Below are positions 1-6,448 of a stretch of 16,653 nt of DNA, piece after piece. Each line of letters begins with the position of its first letter. Positions within the stretch are counted from its first letter, which is position 1. Under the pieces are notes generated by a model. The model searched no databases. It had not been told where the DNA came from and saw nothing but the letters and a program-made list of their open reading frames with translations. Source of the stretch: Nitrospinaceae bacterium (GTDB lineage: Bacteria > Nitrospinota > Nitrospinia > Nitrospinales > VA-1); contig JAJDBI010000073.1 of NCBI GenBank assembly GCA_029261435.1, forward strand, positions 1-16,653, in the 5' to 3' direction. The position numbers were made by a program, and so were the translations under genes.

Positions 1-1
1 G

Positions 2-559
2 GGAACAAATTCCCTTCTGGAAGCCGTGGTGTTTGGAGAACGTGCGGGTAAATCCGTGCTTGAATATGCAGTGGGTATTGACCACGGAAACGTCAATGAA
101 GGGCAGGAGAAGGCGAAGGTCCTGAAAAAATTTGAAGATATTTATCAAAGGGATGGGTCAGAAAGCTATAACGACATCCGTGATGCAATGAAAGAAATCA
201 TGATGACTCATTGCGGGGTTTTCCGCGATGAAGAAAAACTCAAAGTCTGTATTGAAACCTTGAAAGGACTGCAGGAAAGGTTCAAAAAAGGTAAAGTGAC
301 CGATAAGGGCAAGTTGTTCAATACGGAAATTTATGAGATTTTGGAATTGGGAAATATGCTGGGTATGGCTGTGATCATTGCTGGCGGTGCTCTGGAGCGA
401 AAAGAAAGCCGAGGCGGTCATTTTCGTACGGATTTCCCGAAACGTGATGATGAAAACTTTCTCCATCACTCAATGATTTTTGATTCTCCCGATGGACTGG
501 TCATCAAAAAGAAACCGGTTGTGATTACCAAACATCAACCTGCAGAGAGAACTTATTAA
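2..559 (+). CDS. sdhA: Succinate dehydrogenase/fumarate reductase flavoprotein subunit, C-terminal part (5' truncated by window)
   Basis: This is the last 185 codons of the FAD subunit that oxidises succinate (or reduces fumarate) in complex II. The frame is open from base 2 and begins GTNSLLEAVVFGERAG, the conserved end of the FAD-binding domain in SdhA/FrdA. A GTG at 26 is internal, so the gene really starts before the window. The C-terminal helical domain follows. It contains the family motif RKESRGGHFRTDFPKRDD, where SdhA/FrdA carry conserved Arg/His residues near the dicarboxylate site, and a short polar tail. The stop codon shares one base with the sdhB start (TAATG), so translation is probably coupled. 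L-aspartate oxidase shares the same fold, but the directly overlapping sdhB and sdhE make complex II the firm reading. Whether the missing N-terminus has a Tat signal, as in periplasmic MfrA-type enzymes, cannot be seen here. Confidence 0.93.
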   Translation, partial: GTNSLLEAVVFGERAGKSVLEYAVGIDHGNVNEGQEKAKVLKKFEDIYQRDGSESYNDIRDAMKEIMMTHCGVFRDEEKLKVCIETLKGLQERFKKGKVTDKGKLFNTEIYEILELGNMLGMAVIIAGGALERKESRGGHFRTDFPKRDDENFLHHSMIFDSPDGLVIKKKPVVITKHQPAERTY

Positions 560-1500
560 TGGCGACTTTCAGGATCAAGCGATTCAATCCGGAAAAACAG
601 GCTGAGCCATATTTCGAGGAATTTCAATTGGATGTCCCCGAAGGTGCTACGCTTCTCGACTGTATGAATCTGATCAAATGGACTTTGGATGGAAGTTTTT
701 CCTATCGTATGTCCTGCCGCAGTGCCATTTGTGGGTCTTGTGCTGTCAAAGCCAATGGTCACGCCTTGCTGGCTTGCCAGCGTCAGGCCGCACATATTGT
801 AGATAACGATGAGACGATTACGCTCGAACCTCTAGGGAATATGAAACCGGTGAAGGATCTGGTCGTCGACTTCACTCCTTTCTGGGACAAGATCAATAAG
901 GTCAAACCTTATTTGGAGCCAAAAGAGGCTGCTCCGGAAAAAGAACGACATCAAAGTCAGGAAGACTTTCTGCTGATTGATGATTCAAGCACCTGTATCA
1001 TGTGCGGAGCCTGCTATTCAGACTGTAACGTACTGGAAGTGGATGACAACTTCCTCGGGCCGGCGGCTCTCGCCAAGGCGCAAAGATTTGTCGGTGACTC
1101 CCGCGACGCACAAACATTGGAGCGAGTAAAAACGCTCAGTGAACCGGGCGGCATTTGGGACTGCACCCATTGTGGCGAATGTGTTGAACGTTGTCCGAAG
1201 CCAGCAAAACCGTTTGATCGCATCAAGGAAGTTATGACAGTGGCGCTGGAACAGGGCGTGCACAACAATAACGGAGCCCGACACGCGATGTCGTTTTTCA
1301 ATTCCGTTAAAAGAAGCGGTAACCTGAATGAGAACCGAATTCCGGTCGAGTCGATGGGGTTTTTCAATATTCCTGGATTGTTGAGTCTGCTGCCTGTTGG
1401 CATTCGCATGTTTCTCAAGGGCAAGGTTCCCCCGATCATTCATCATTCCATTGATGAAATGGACGACGTTAAACGAATTTTCAAGGAGCTGGATCAATGA
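559..1500 (+). CDS. sdhB: Succinate dehydrogenase/fumarate reductase iron-sulfur subunit, class E type
   Basis: Electron-transfer subunit of complex II, 313 residues. The N-terminal plant-ferredoxin domain binds [2Fe-2S] with C53, C58, C61 and C73. The C-terminal bacterial-ferredoxin domain has two cysteine groups, C146/C149/C152/C156 and C202/C205/C208/C212-Pro. In classical SdhB (for example E. coli) the last group is CxxxxxCxxxCP and one site is a [3Fe-4S] cluster. Here CxxCxxCxxxCP supplies the extra cysteine, which in archaeal and epsilonproteobacterial SdhABE/MfrABE enzymes goes with a further [4Fe-4S] centre. At 313 residues it is longer than the roughly 230-260 of classical SdhB, because about 70 residues follow the last cluster motif, as is usual for this class. 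It starts on the TAATG overlap with sdhA and ends on an ATGA overlap with sdhE, so the three genes form one operon. Cluster type is inferred from cysteines only. Confidence 0.95.
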   Translation: MATFRIKRFNPEKQAEPYFEEFQLDVPEGATLLDCMNLIKWTLDGSFSYRMSCRSAICGSCAVKANGHALLACQRQAAHIVDNDETITLEPLGNMKPVKDLVVDFTPFWDKINKVKPYLEPKEAAPEKERHQSQEDFLLIDDSSTCIMCGACYSDCNVLEVDDNFLGPAALAKAQRFVGDSRDAQTLERVKTLSEPGGIWDCTHCGECVERCPKPAKPFDRIKEVMTVALEQGVHNNNGARHAMSFFNSVKRSGNLNENRIPVESMGFFNIPGLLSLLPVGIRMFLKGKVPPIIHHSIDEMDDVKRIFKELDQ

Positions 1501-2375
1501 AGTTTGCCTTGTTTACCGGATGTGTTGCCAAAGGCGCAACCCGGGAACTGATGCTTTCCACCATCAAGGCCGCCGAAGGTCTCGGTTTTGATTTTATAGA
1601 AATGAAGGCCGCTTCCTGCTGTGGCGCCGGTGTGGTTTCCGAGAAAAGTCCCTTGCTTGCCGATGCTCTCAACGCTCGTACGTTTTCCATCGCAGAAAAA
1701 CAGAATCTCGATATTGTCACAATTTGTTCTACCTGTCAGGGCACCTTGAAAAAGACGGAAGCTCACCTGAAGGGGGATGACGAATACAAAAAGAAGGTCA
1801 ACGATATTCTTGATGAAGGCGGGCACCAATATAACGGCAAGACACGAATCAAACATTTCGCCAACATCCTCGCTACCGAGGAAGGAATGGCAAGACTTAA
1901 GGAACGTATCAAACGACCATTGACGGGATTAAAGGTTGCTGCATTTTACGGTTGTTATGTCCTGCGTCCATCAGAAAATTCAGACTTTGAAAATCCCGAT
2001 AATCCGACGGGTATGGAAGATATCTTTGCAGCGTTGGGTGCGACACCCGTTTATTATCCCAGTCGGGTCAAATGTTGTGGTTTTCCCATCGTAATGATGA
2101 ATAAACCCGCTTCACTGGATATGTCTGGCAATGCTTTGTTAGATGCTATTGACCACGGTGCCGATGTGGTGGCGACCGGTTGTCCGTTATGCCACCTGAG
2201 TCTGGATTCCTATCAACCTGAAATCGAAATCCTGCAAAAGAAAAATAACTCCATCCCTGTTTTGCATCTTCCCCAGTTGGTTGCCTTGGCGTTGGGCTAT
2301 TCTCCTAATGAACTCGGCATGGATAAACACATTGTCTCCACCCTCAAAATTAACGAAATTATTTCCGCGCATTAA
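1497..2375 (+). CDS. sdhE: HdrB-like CCG-domain subunit of succinate dehydrogenase (SdhE type)
   Basis: Third subunit of the class E succinate:quinone/fumarate reductase, 292 residues, related to heterodisulfide reductase subunit B. It replaces the haem-b membrane anchors SdhC/SdhD in this enzyme class and is thought to attach the complex to the membrane and pass electrons to quinone. Two CCG domains are complete. The first has C9, C41-C42-Gly and C77xxC80; the second has C153, C193-C194-Gly and C229xxC232. This is the cysteine arrangement that holds non-cubane [4Fe-4S] clusters in HdrB; in some SdhE proteins the N-terminal set binds zinc instead. No transmembrane helix is evident, which fits amphipathic membrane attachment. 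The start ATG overlaps the sdhB stop (ATGA). No SdhC/D-like gene follows; the next gene is on the other strand. Here sdhE means the CCG subunit, not the SdhA flavinylation factor of the same name. Confidence 0.92.
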   Translation: MKFALFTGCVAKGATRELMLSTIKAAEGLGFDFIEMKAASCCGAGVVSEKSPLLADALNARTFSIAEKQNLDIVTICSTCQGTLKKTEAHLKGDDEYKKKVNDILDEGGHQYNGKTRIKHFANILATEEGMARLKERIKRPLTGLKVAAFYGCYVLRPSENSDFENPDNPTGMEDIFAALGATPVYYPSRVKCCGFPIVMMNKPASLDMSGNALLDAIDHGADVVATGCPLCHLSLDSYQPEIEILQKKNNSIPVLHLPQLVALALGYSPNELGMDKHIVSTLKINEIISAH

Positions 2376-2472
2376 TCTCGCCTAGCTCGCCAGTGCCCGT
2401 GGTATTCTCCTTGAAGGTTCCAGTGTTGGGACTGCCAAAGTTTGGTTTCTCCAAGTAAAATTGGTTTTTGGT

Positions 2473-3399
2473 TCAAACGACAAGGAGAAGTTGTCCTACA
2501 GGGTCTTCAACGCCGTCCAGTTTTTTGAGTTTATAGTGTCCCTTTGCGCCTAAAAGTGATTTGATCTTTAGAAGATTCTTGTCCTTGAACAGGGATCGTA
2601 CAGGGTAATGTTTCAAACGATACAGGCTGGCATCTCTATTGAAATGATTTTTTATTTCACTGGATTTTAAATCGGGGTCATGATTTTCAAAAATTATTGC
2701 GACAGAATTATCAGAAGGAAGTGTTTCAGCAATGGCTTTCAGTACATAAGGCTCATACCCTTCAACATCGATCTTGATGACCCCTCGTGACCCTGATGGG
2801 ATATTATTAGTGAAAAGTTCATTCAGGTGGGTTCTGGAATCTTTTATTGAGACATTAAGGTAATCATATGCTTTAGAGGGATCTTTTATATTATCTTTAC
2901 TTAACAGAATGTCGTTGGAGTATGTGTTCCCTTCTCTAAGGAAGGCCCCGCCAAAATTAGTTTTGGGGATGGTTAGTTCCAGTTGCTTATTTCCATCTCC
3001 GAGACCAAAATTATTGAGTGTTACTTTGTGGTCAATGCCAAATGTGATCTCAATATTTGTTTGTAGTATTCGGAATACTTGTGGGTTTGGCTCAAAGCAG
3101 AATATTTGTTCAAAACCATTTCCAGCCAGACAGGATGTCAGCCCAATGTTTGCACCAATATCCAGGAAAAAGTTGTGATAGCCATTTGTTCTGTAGGTTT
3201 TTATTACTTCCTCGGTATCGACTTCATATCTGCCAAAAACCAATGGGTTTCTTGATATCCCATCTCTTCCTTTTACGAATAGGTTTGCAGCGTTCTTTGT
3301 GATGCTTTCAAATAGAACACATTTTTTGCGAATACCCAGGAACTCCAAATTGGAATAAGAATGGTGGAAATCTTCAGCTATCTCGGTCCCTTTTTTCAT
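2473..3399 (-). CDS. FkbM family SAM-dependent methyltransferase
   Basis: A 308-residue class I methyltransferase of the FkbM (Methyltransf_21) family. The SAM-binding core is clear: motif I D80-IGANIG at residues 80-86, the acidic ribose-binding E103 in FEPNP (102-106), and the family signature IKIDVEGYEPYVLKAI near 208-223 with D211/E213. FkbM proteins typically O-methylate sugars or polyketides and are common in capsule, LPS and exopolysaccharide loci. No signal peptide or membrane segment is visible, so it is probably cytoplasmic. The start ATG is preceded by a weak GGAAAA ribosome site. The gene diverges from a GT9 glycosyltransferase across 275 bases, which supports a role in surface glycan decoration. 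The acceptor substrate cannot be read from sequence. The gene is visibly more AT-rich than the adjoining sdh block. Confidence 0.85.
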   Translation of the reverse strand: MKKGTEIAEDFHHSYSNLEFLGIRKKCVLFESITKNAANLFVKGRDGISRNPLVFGRYEVDTEEVIKTYRTNGYHNFFLDIGANIGLTSCLAGNGFEQIFCFEPNPQVFRILQTNIEITFGIDHKVTLNNFGLGDGNKQLELTIPKTNFGGAFLREGNTYSNDILLSKDNIKDPSKAYDYLNVSIKDSRTHLNELFTNNIPSGSRGVIKIDVEGYEPYVLKAIAETLPSDNSVAIIFENHDPDLKSSEIKNHFNRDASLYRLKHYPVRSLFKDKNLLKIKSLLGAKGHYKLKKLDGVEDPVGQLLLVV

Positions 3400-3440
3400 T
3401 TAACTTTTCCAATCATCGTGTTTCGTGAGTAACAGGATTA

Positions 3441-3469
3441 ACTCTACATTTGAATACTGGTTATATCAA
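3441..3469 (-). promoter_or_regulatory. Candidate sigma70-type promoter of the FkbM methyltransferase gene
   Basis: Read on the minus strand: -35 TTGATA (3464-3469), exactly 17 bases of spacer, then -10 TAGAGT (3441-3446). Predicted transcription would start near 3434, giving a leader of about 35 nt before the ATG at 3399. The -35 matches 5 of 6 consensus bases and the -10 matches 4 of 6. Inferred from sequence only. Confidence 0.4.
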
Positions 3470-3556
3470 TTGAAGAACTCTCGGGCAAATTTAATGAAAA
3501 TATTGTGCAATAGAAGGCTTGTCTTACGCCGGACTACCTTCCATTCTTTTTAATGG

Positions 3557-3582
3557 TTTTATATAAGGATTTTCATATAAAA
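3557..3582. repeat. AT-rich inverted repeat (8-bp arms, 10-base spacer)
   Basis: TTTTATAT at 3557-3564 and its exact complement ATATAAAA at 3575-3582 flank AAGGATTTTC. It lies about 93 bases before the glycosyltransferase start and 158 before the methyltransferase start, so it could be an operator. A low-complexity AT arm can arise by chance. Confidence 0.35.
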
Positions 3583-3674
3583 TAGGCGGTAGTTATTTGG
3601 AATGATTTAATATAACAGATTATCAGTCAATCCCGGTTTATTGCATCCTTGATTCCTGAAAAACCAGAGATAAA

Positions 3675-4586
3675 GTGAAAAAAATAAAAACAATTTACGT
3701 CGGTCTCCTTGGCGGTCTGGGAGATCTGGTTCTAGCTTCTACAGTAATAGCAGCCCTTAAAAAAAAATATCCAGATTCCCATCTGTGTTTTGGCATAGGC
3801 AAGGAATCTTACTACGATATACTCAGAAAAGACCCTAATATCGACAGCTTCGACGACACTCTTTTCTACTACCCTGCCACAAAAAATGTCAGAAAATTAT
3901 TGGTCCGAAAAATAGCCCTCTTTACAAGAAAATTCAAATACGACGTGGCTATATTTCTGGACAATGCTGAAAACAAAAAACTAAATGAAGGGAACCACAT
4001 AATTGATAATTTTGAACAATTATGTGAAGTCACATTAAGCTCACGCCGACCCACGGTTTACCTCGATGAAGAAGATGATTTAGCTGCCGAATCCATTCTT
4101 TCTAATGTGGGAATAGCTAAGGACGAACCGTTTATCACGATATCCCCTGAGTCTCGTTTCGCAAAAGCATCAAAAGAATGGCCTGAGGAGAAATTTTGTG
4201 AACTGGTTTCAAGAATACAAAATAAACGAAGGATTAAAATTATTACTTTTGTTTCCCCAAGTTCGCAAAAAAAATACCAGGGAACTATTGTTGTTAATAA
4301 CGCTCCGACTATGCAATCAGTAGCTGCCGTTATTAAACGCTCCTTCCTCTTTATCGGTTGTGATAATGGACTGACTCATATTGCTTCTGCCTTTGATATC
4401 AATATGGTCTCTATTCACATGGGTTATCCGGTTGAAATTTGCGGGGCGCTGTCTCCCAAAGCAGTCATTGTATCCAGTCCTCCATTTCTTCCGGCCGGAA
4501 AACGAAAGGGTCCTTTTGTTGACCCAAACCCTATCACTGTGGAGCAAGTATTTAGCGAAGTCGAAAAGCTCTTACCGTCGGCCTGA
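3675..4586 (+). CDS. Glycosyltransferase family 9 (ADP-heptose:LPS heptosyltransferase-like)
   Basis: A 303-residue GT9 protein with GT-B fold features. The N-terminal loop is G11-LLGGLGDLVLAS (residues 10-22), with the GxGD element where heptosyltransferases carry the catalytic Asp (here D17). The second domain opens with ISPESRFAKASKEWP (156-170), the position of the conserved donor-binding Lys before WP, and continues to F-I-G-C-D-N-G-L-T-H-I-A-S-A (226-239), the FxGxDSGxxHxAxA signature with Asn replacing Ser. It would add a heptose or related sugar to LPS core or another surface glycan at the cytoplasmic face. At 303 residues it is somewhat shorter than RfaF/RfaC (about 320-350), so it is a family member rather than an assignable WaaC/WaaF. 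The start is GTG with only a weak AGAGA upstream. Its neighbour across a divergent gap is an FkbM methyltransferase. Confidence 0.85.
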   Translation: MKKIKTIYVGLLGGLGDLVLASTVIAALKKKYPDSHLCFGIGKESYYDILRKDPNIDSFDDTLFYYPATKNVRKLLVRKIALFTRKFKYDVAIFLDNAENKKLNEGNHIIDNFEQLCEVTLSSRRPTVYLDEEDDLAAESILSNVGIAKDEPFITISPESRFAKASKEWPEEKFCELVSRIQNKRRIKIITFVSPSSQKKYQGTIVVNNAPTMQSVAAVIKRSFLFIGCDNGLTHIASAFDINMVSIHMGYPVEICGALSPKAVIVSSPPFLPAGKRKGPFVDPNPITVEQVFSEVEKLLPSA

Positions 4587-4687
4587 TATTGAGCTATCCT
4601 AAATATAAATTAGAGTGAGTCAGGTCCAGGGTATTCTTGTTTTTGAAGAGTTTTAGGTGGATGATTTTAAACGTGGGGTTAATTATT

Positions 4688-6127
4688 TCAGGGCATATCT
4701 TTCGAAAACCCTATGGAATGCTCTTTCGTCACGGTAACACCCAGATAATTTCGCAACTTTTCCACAACGATCACTTTCTCGGATTGAATATCATTGATGT
4801 ATCCGGAGGAAGGACCAATCAAATCACCTTTCCTGGCTGAAAAACCTGTTTGCTCATTTGTTTCAAACAAAGCAACCCTTTCTTTCTTCATTAAAATGAT
4901 TCCCTTCAGCCGTAACAATTGATAATCTTCTTGAAGTGGTGTTTTCAATGTTTTAATTTCACCAACACTTTTAAGGAGACTTCTGTACTTCTCAATAGCC
5001 TGCTTATACTCATCATCGGACAATTCATTCAATCTATCGTTATTGTTGAACAGGTTTTCGAAATGGTTCATTTTTTTCAGTAACTCGGGAAACTCTTTTT
5101 TTACCTTATTATAAATATGCATTGGGACAGGAGCTGCATCGATCAATTCTTTTCCCATCAACCGAGGTGTAATTTCATTTTCTGCTTGAATTATTTCAGA
5201 GGCCTCCTTGTTAAGGGCTTCTATGCTGGCAATGCGAACAACACCTTCTGCAAAGCACTCTCTGCCCAAAGCATTATTCGCCAGAATGATTTCCAACGCT
5301 TCATTCCAGGGAACATCAAGCATTCGTATATTTACGAAACCGCTGACATCGGGAGAAAGTATTAAATTGAAGCCACTCACCTCGGAGATTACTCGGAAAA
5401 GATTTTTTATATGCACATTCTGAAAATCCAGCGAAACAGGCTCTTTGTTTCCATAAAGTATGGGGAAACAGCTATCCGTGTTTTTAGAGGGTGCTTCAAT
5501 ATTATCATCTTTCACATTGGCAGCTTTCAACGCTGATTCTGAATCAAGTGTTTCTCTGCTGGCAATACGGACAGCATTTTCTCCAAAACATTCCCGCCCC
5601 AGAGAGCTATTGGCAAGAACTATTTCCAAGGCTTTATTCCAAGGCACATCAAACATTCTTACATCCACAAAACCGCTTACCTCAGGTGAAAGTATTAGGT
5701 TGAAGCCACTGAATTCTGCAATTATTCGGAAAAGATTTTTTATGTTTGCATTTTGAAAATCCAGCGAAATAAGTTCTTTTTCACCATAGAGGACTGGGAA
5801 ACAGCTGTCTTCATTCTTAGGGGTCGTTTCAGAAGAAACTTTGTTTTTATTCGTGTCGCTAAACTCTCTTTTAGAGGACTCTATCTTTGCAGGTATTTTA
5901 GGTGGCGCGATTTCAAGGGCAATATGAGGGGCTTCGGCTACATGCTGGGTAGTGGTTAGGATCTTACGAGGATTCTGAGTTCCGTAGTTTATATTTTCAT
6001 ATGTAATAGTTTGTAAGAGTTCAGATGAAACTCCTGAATGACTCAAGGTAGGTAAGAAACTGGTCTCAGTAAAAAGAGTCAGCACTACAATTAACGTGGG
6101 TAGATTTTTGAATCCCTTGGCTCTCAT
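4688..6127 (-). CDS. Exported protein with two secretin N-domains (STN) and a C-terminal PilP-like domain
   Basis: Numbering is from ATG at 6127, chosen because GAAGG lies 9 bases upstream; an in-frame GTG at 6133 would add two residues but leaves only 3 bases of spacing. Residues 1-30 form a signal peptide or N-terminal anchor (basic MRAKGFKN, then a hydrophobic run). After a low-complexity linker come two copies of an STN (secretin/TonB short N-terminal) domain, residues 107-190 and 218-301, each with SLDFQN..IKNLFR..., GFNLILSP and the PWN.ALE.(I/V)LAN elements. A helical, charged segment (about 320-400) follows. The last about 70 residues (LKGIILMKKERVALFE, then KGDLIG...GYI.DI, IVVEKL) resemble PilP, the inner-membrane lipoprotein that docks on the PilQ N-domain in type IV pili. 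No secretin channel domain is present. It is probably periplasmic, part of or mimicking a pilus or secretion conduit. Domain names rest on pattern recognition; the PilP match is the weaker of the two. Confidence 0.72.
   Translation of the reverse strand: MRAKGFKNLPTLIVVLTLFTETSFLPTLSHSGVSSELLQTITYENINYGTQNPRKILTTTQHVAEAPHIALEIAPPKIPAKIESSKREFSDTNKNKVSSETTPKNEDSCFPVLYGEKELISLDFQNANIKNLFRIIAEFSGFNLILSPEVSGFVDVRMFDVPWNKALEIVLANSSLGRECFGENAVRIASRETLDSESALKAANVKDDNIEAPSKNTDSCFPILYGNKEPVSLDFQNVHIKNLFRVISEVSGFNLILSPDVSGFVNIRMLDVPWNEALEIILANNALGRECFAEGVVRIASIEALNKEASEIIQAENEITPRLMGKELIDAAPVPMHIYNKVKKEFPELLKKMNHFENLFNNNDRLNELSDDEYKQAIEKYRSLLKSVGEIKTLKTPLQEDYQLLRLKGIILMKKERVALFETNEQTGFSARKGDLIGPSSGYINDIQSEKVIVVEKLRNYLGVTVTKEHSIGFSKDMP
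5225..5809 (-). repeat. Tandem internal duplication of the STN domain coding unit
   Basis: Two 84-codon units, 5558-5809 (first in the protein) and 5225-5476 (second), are offset by 333 bases. Counted by hand without gaps, 64 of 84 residues are identical. Both units start DSCFP and end VRIAS, and each has a cysteine at both ends (C109/C180 and C220/C291 in numbering from 6127), which could form a disulfide in the periplasm. Confidence 0.85.
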
Positions 6128-6162
6128 GATCACATACCTTCACATGATGTCTACATGGTTGC

Positions 6163-6192
6163 ACTATCGTTATAGGTTGTACCATTTTTCAA
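6163..6192 (-). promoter_or_regulatory. Candidate promoter of the STN-PilP gene
   Basis: On the minus strand: TTGAAA (6187-6192), 18-base spacer, GATAGT (6163-6168). The start site would be near 6156 with a leader of about 29 nt. An overlapping TATAAC (6169-6174) is an alternative -10 without a good -35. Confidence 0.3.
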
Positions 6193-6388
6193 GTTAAAAT
6201 TACCACTCTTTGAGTCTGCATTTCCAATGTTGTATAAAAACTTGGGCTTGCTGTGTTCTTCAATGTTACGAGTATTCGTTAAGGGATACGCATCTTTTTT
6301 GCTTCTATTTTCCTTTCCAGACAGTTAGCCTGATAGTGGGCATAGTAATAATTTTTAACGTTTAGTAACATTGAATCCGGGGCGCAAG

Positions 6389-6417
6389 TATTTTCAATCG
6401 GCTTGTCGCTGAAAATA
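6389..6417. repeat. Inverted repeat upstream of the hybrid kinase gene
   Basis: TATTTTCA at 6389-6396 and its exact complement TGAAAATA at 6410-6417, with a 13-base spacer (centre-to-centre 21 bases, two helical turns). It ends 31 bases before the kinase ATG, a plausible operator site or 5'-leader hairpin. Confidence 0.4.
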
Positions 6418-6448
6418 TTCATGGTAAGGAAATTCACTTGAGTTTGTT

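Larger units (their letters stand above)
3400..3674. other. Divergent intergenic region between methyltransferase and glycosyltransferase genes
   Basis: These 275 AT-rich bases contain no convincing coding frame. They hold a candidate promoter for the leftward methyltransferase gene and an AT-rich inverted repeat (both listed separately). I see no clear -35/-10 pair for the rightward glycosyltransferase gene, only a TATAAC at about 3611. Confidence 0.6.
6128..6448. other. Divergent intergenic region between STN-PilP gene and hybrid kinase gene
   Basis: These 321 bases contain no supported gene. They hold the candidate leftward promoter near 6163-6192 and an inverted repeat at 6389-6417. I found no convincing -35/-10 pair for the kinase gene. 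An AAGGA at 6426-6430 is 18 bases before the kinase ATG, too far for a standard ribosome site. Confidence 0.6.

Noticed and set aside
2..559. Reading the first gene as L-aspartate oxidase (nadB)
   Set aside because: It overlaps sdhB directly and carries the SdhA/FrdA C-terminal motif; NadB would not be coupled to SdhB and SdhE.
1014..1497. Long minus-strand open frames inside sdhB
   Set aside because: They are antisense to a clear sdhB frame with all cluster cysteines and match no recognisable motif.
2435..2445. Palindrome CCAAAGTTTGG between the converging sdhE and FkbM genes as a terminator
   Set aside because: Arms of 5 bp around a single base cannot form a hairpin, and no T-run follows.
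5208..5756. Two similar plus-strand open frames (5208-5423 and 5460-5756) that resemble each other
   Set aside because: They are antisense shadows of the duplicated STN units on the minus strand; their mutual similarity is explained by that duplication.
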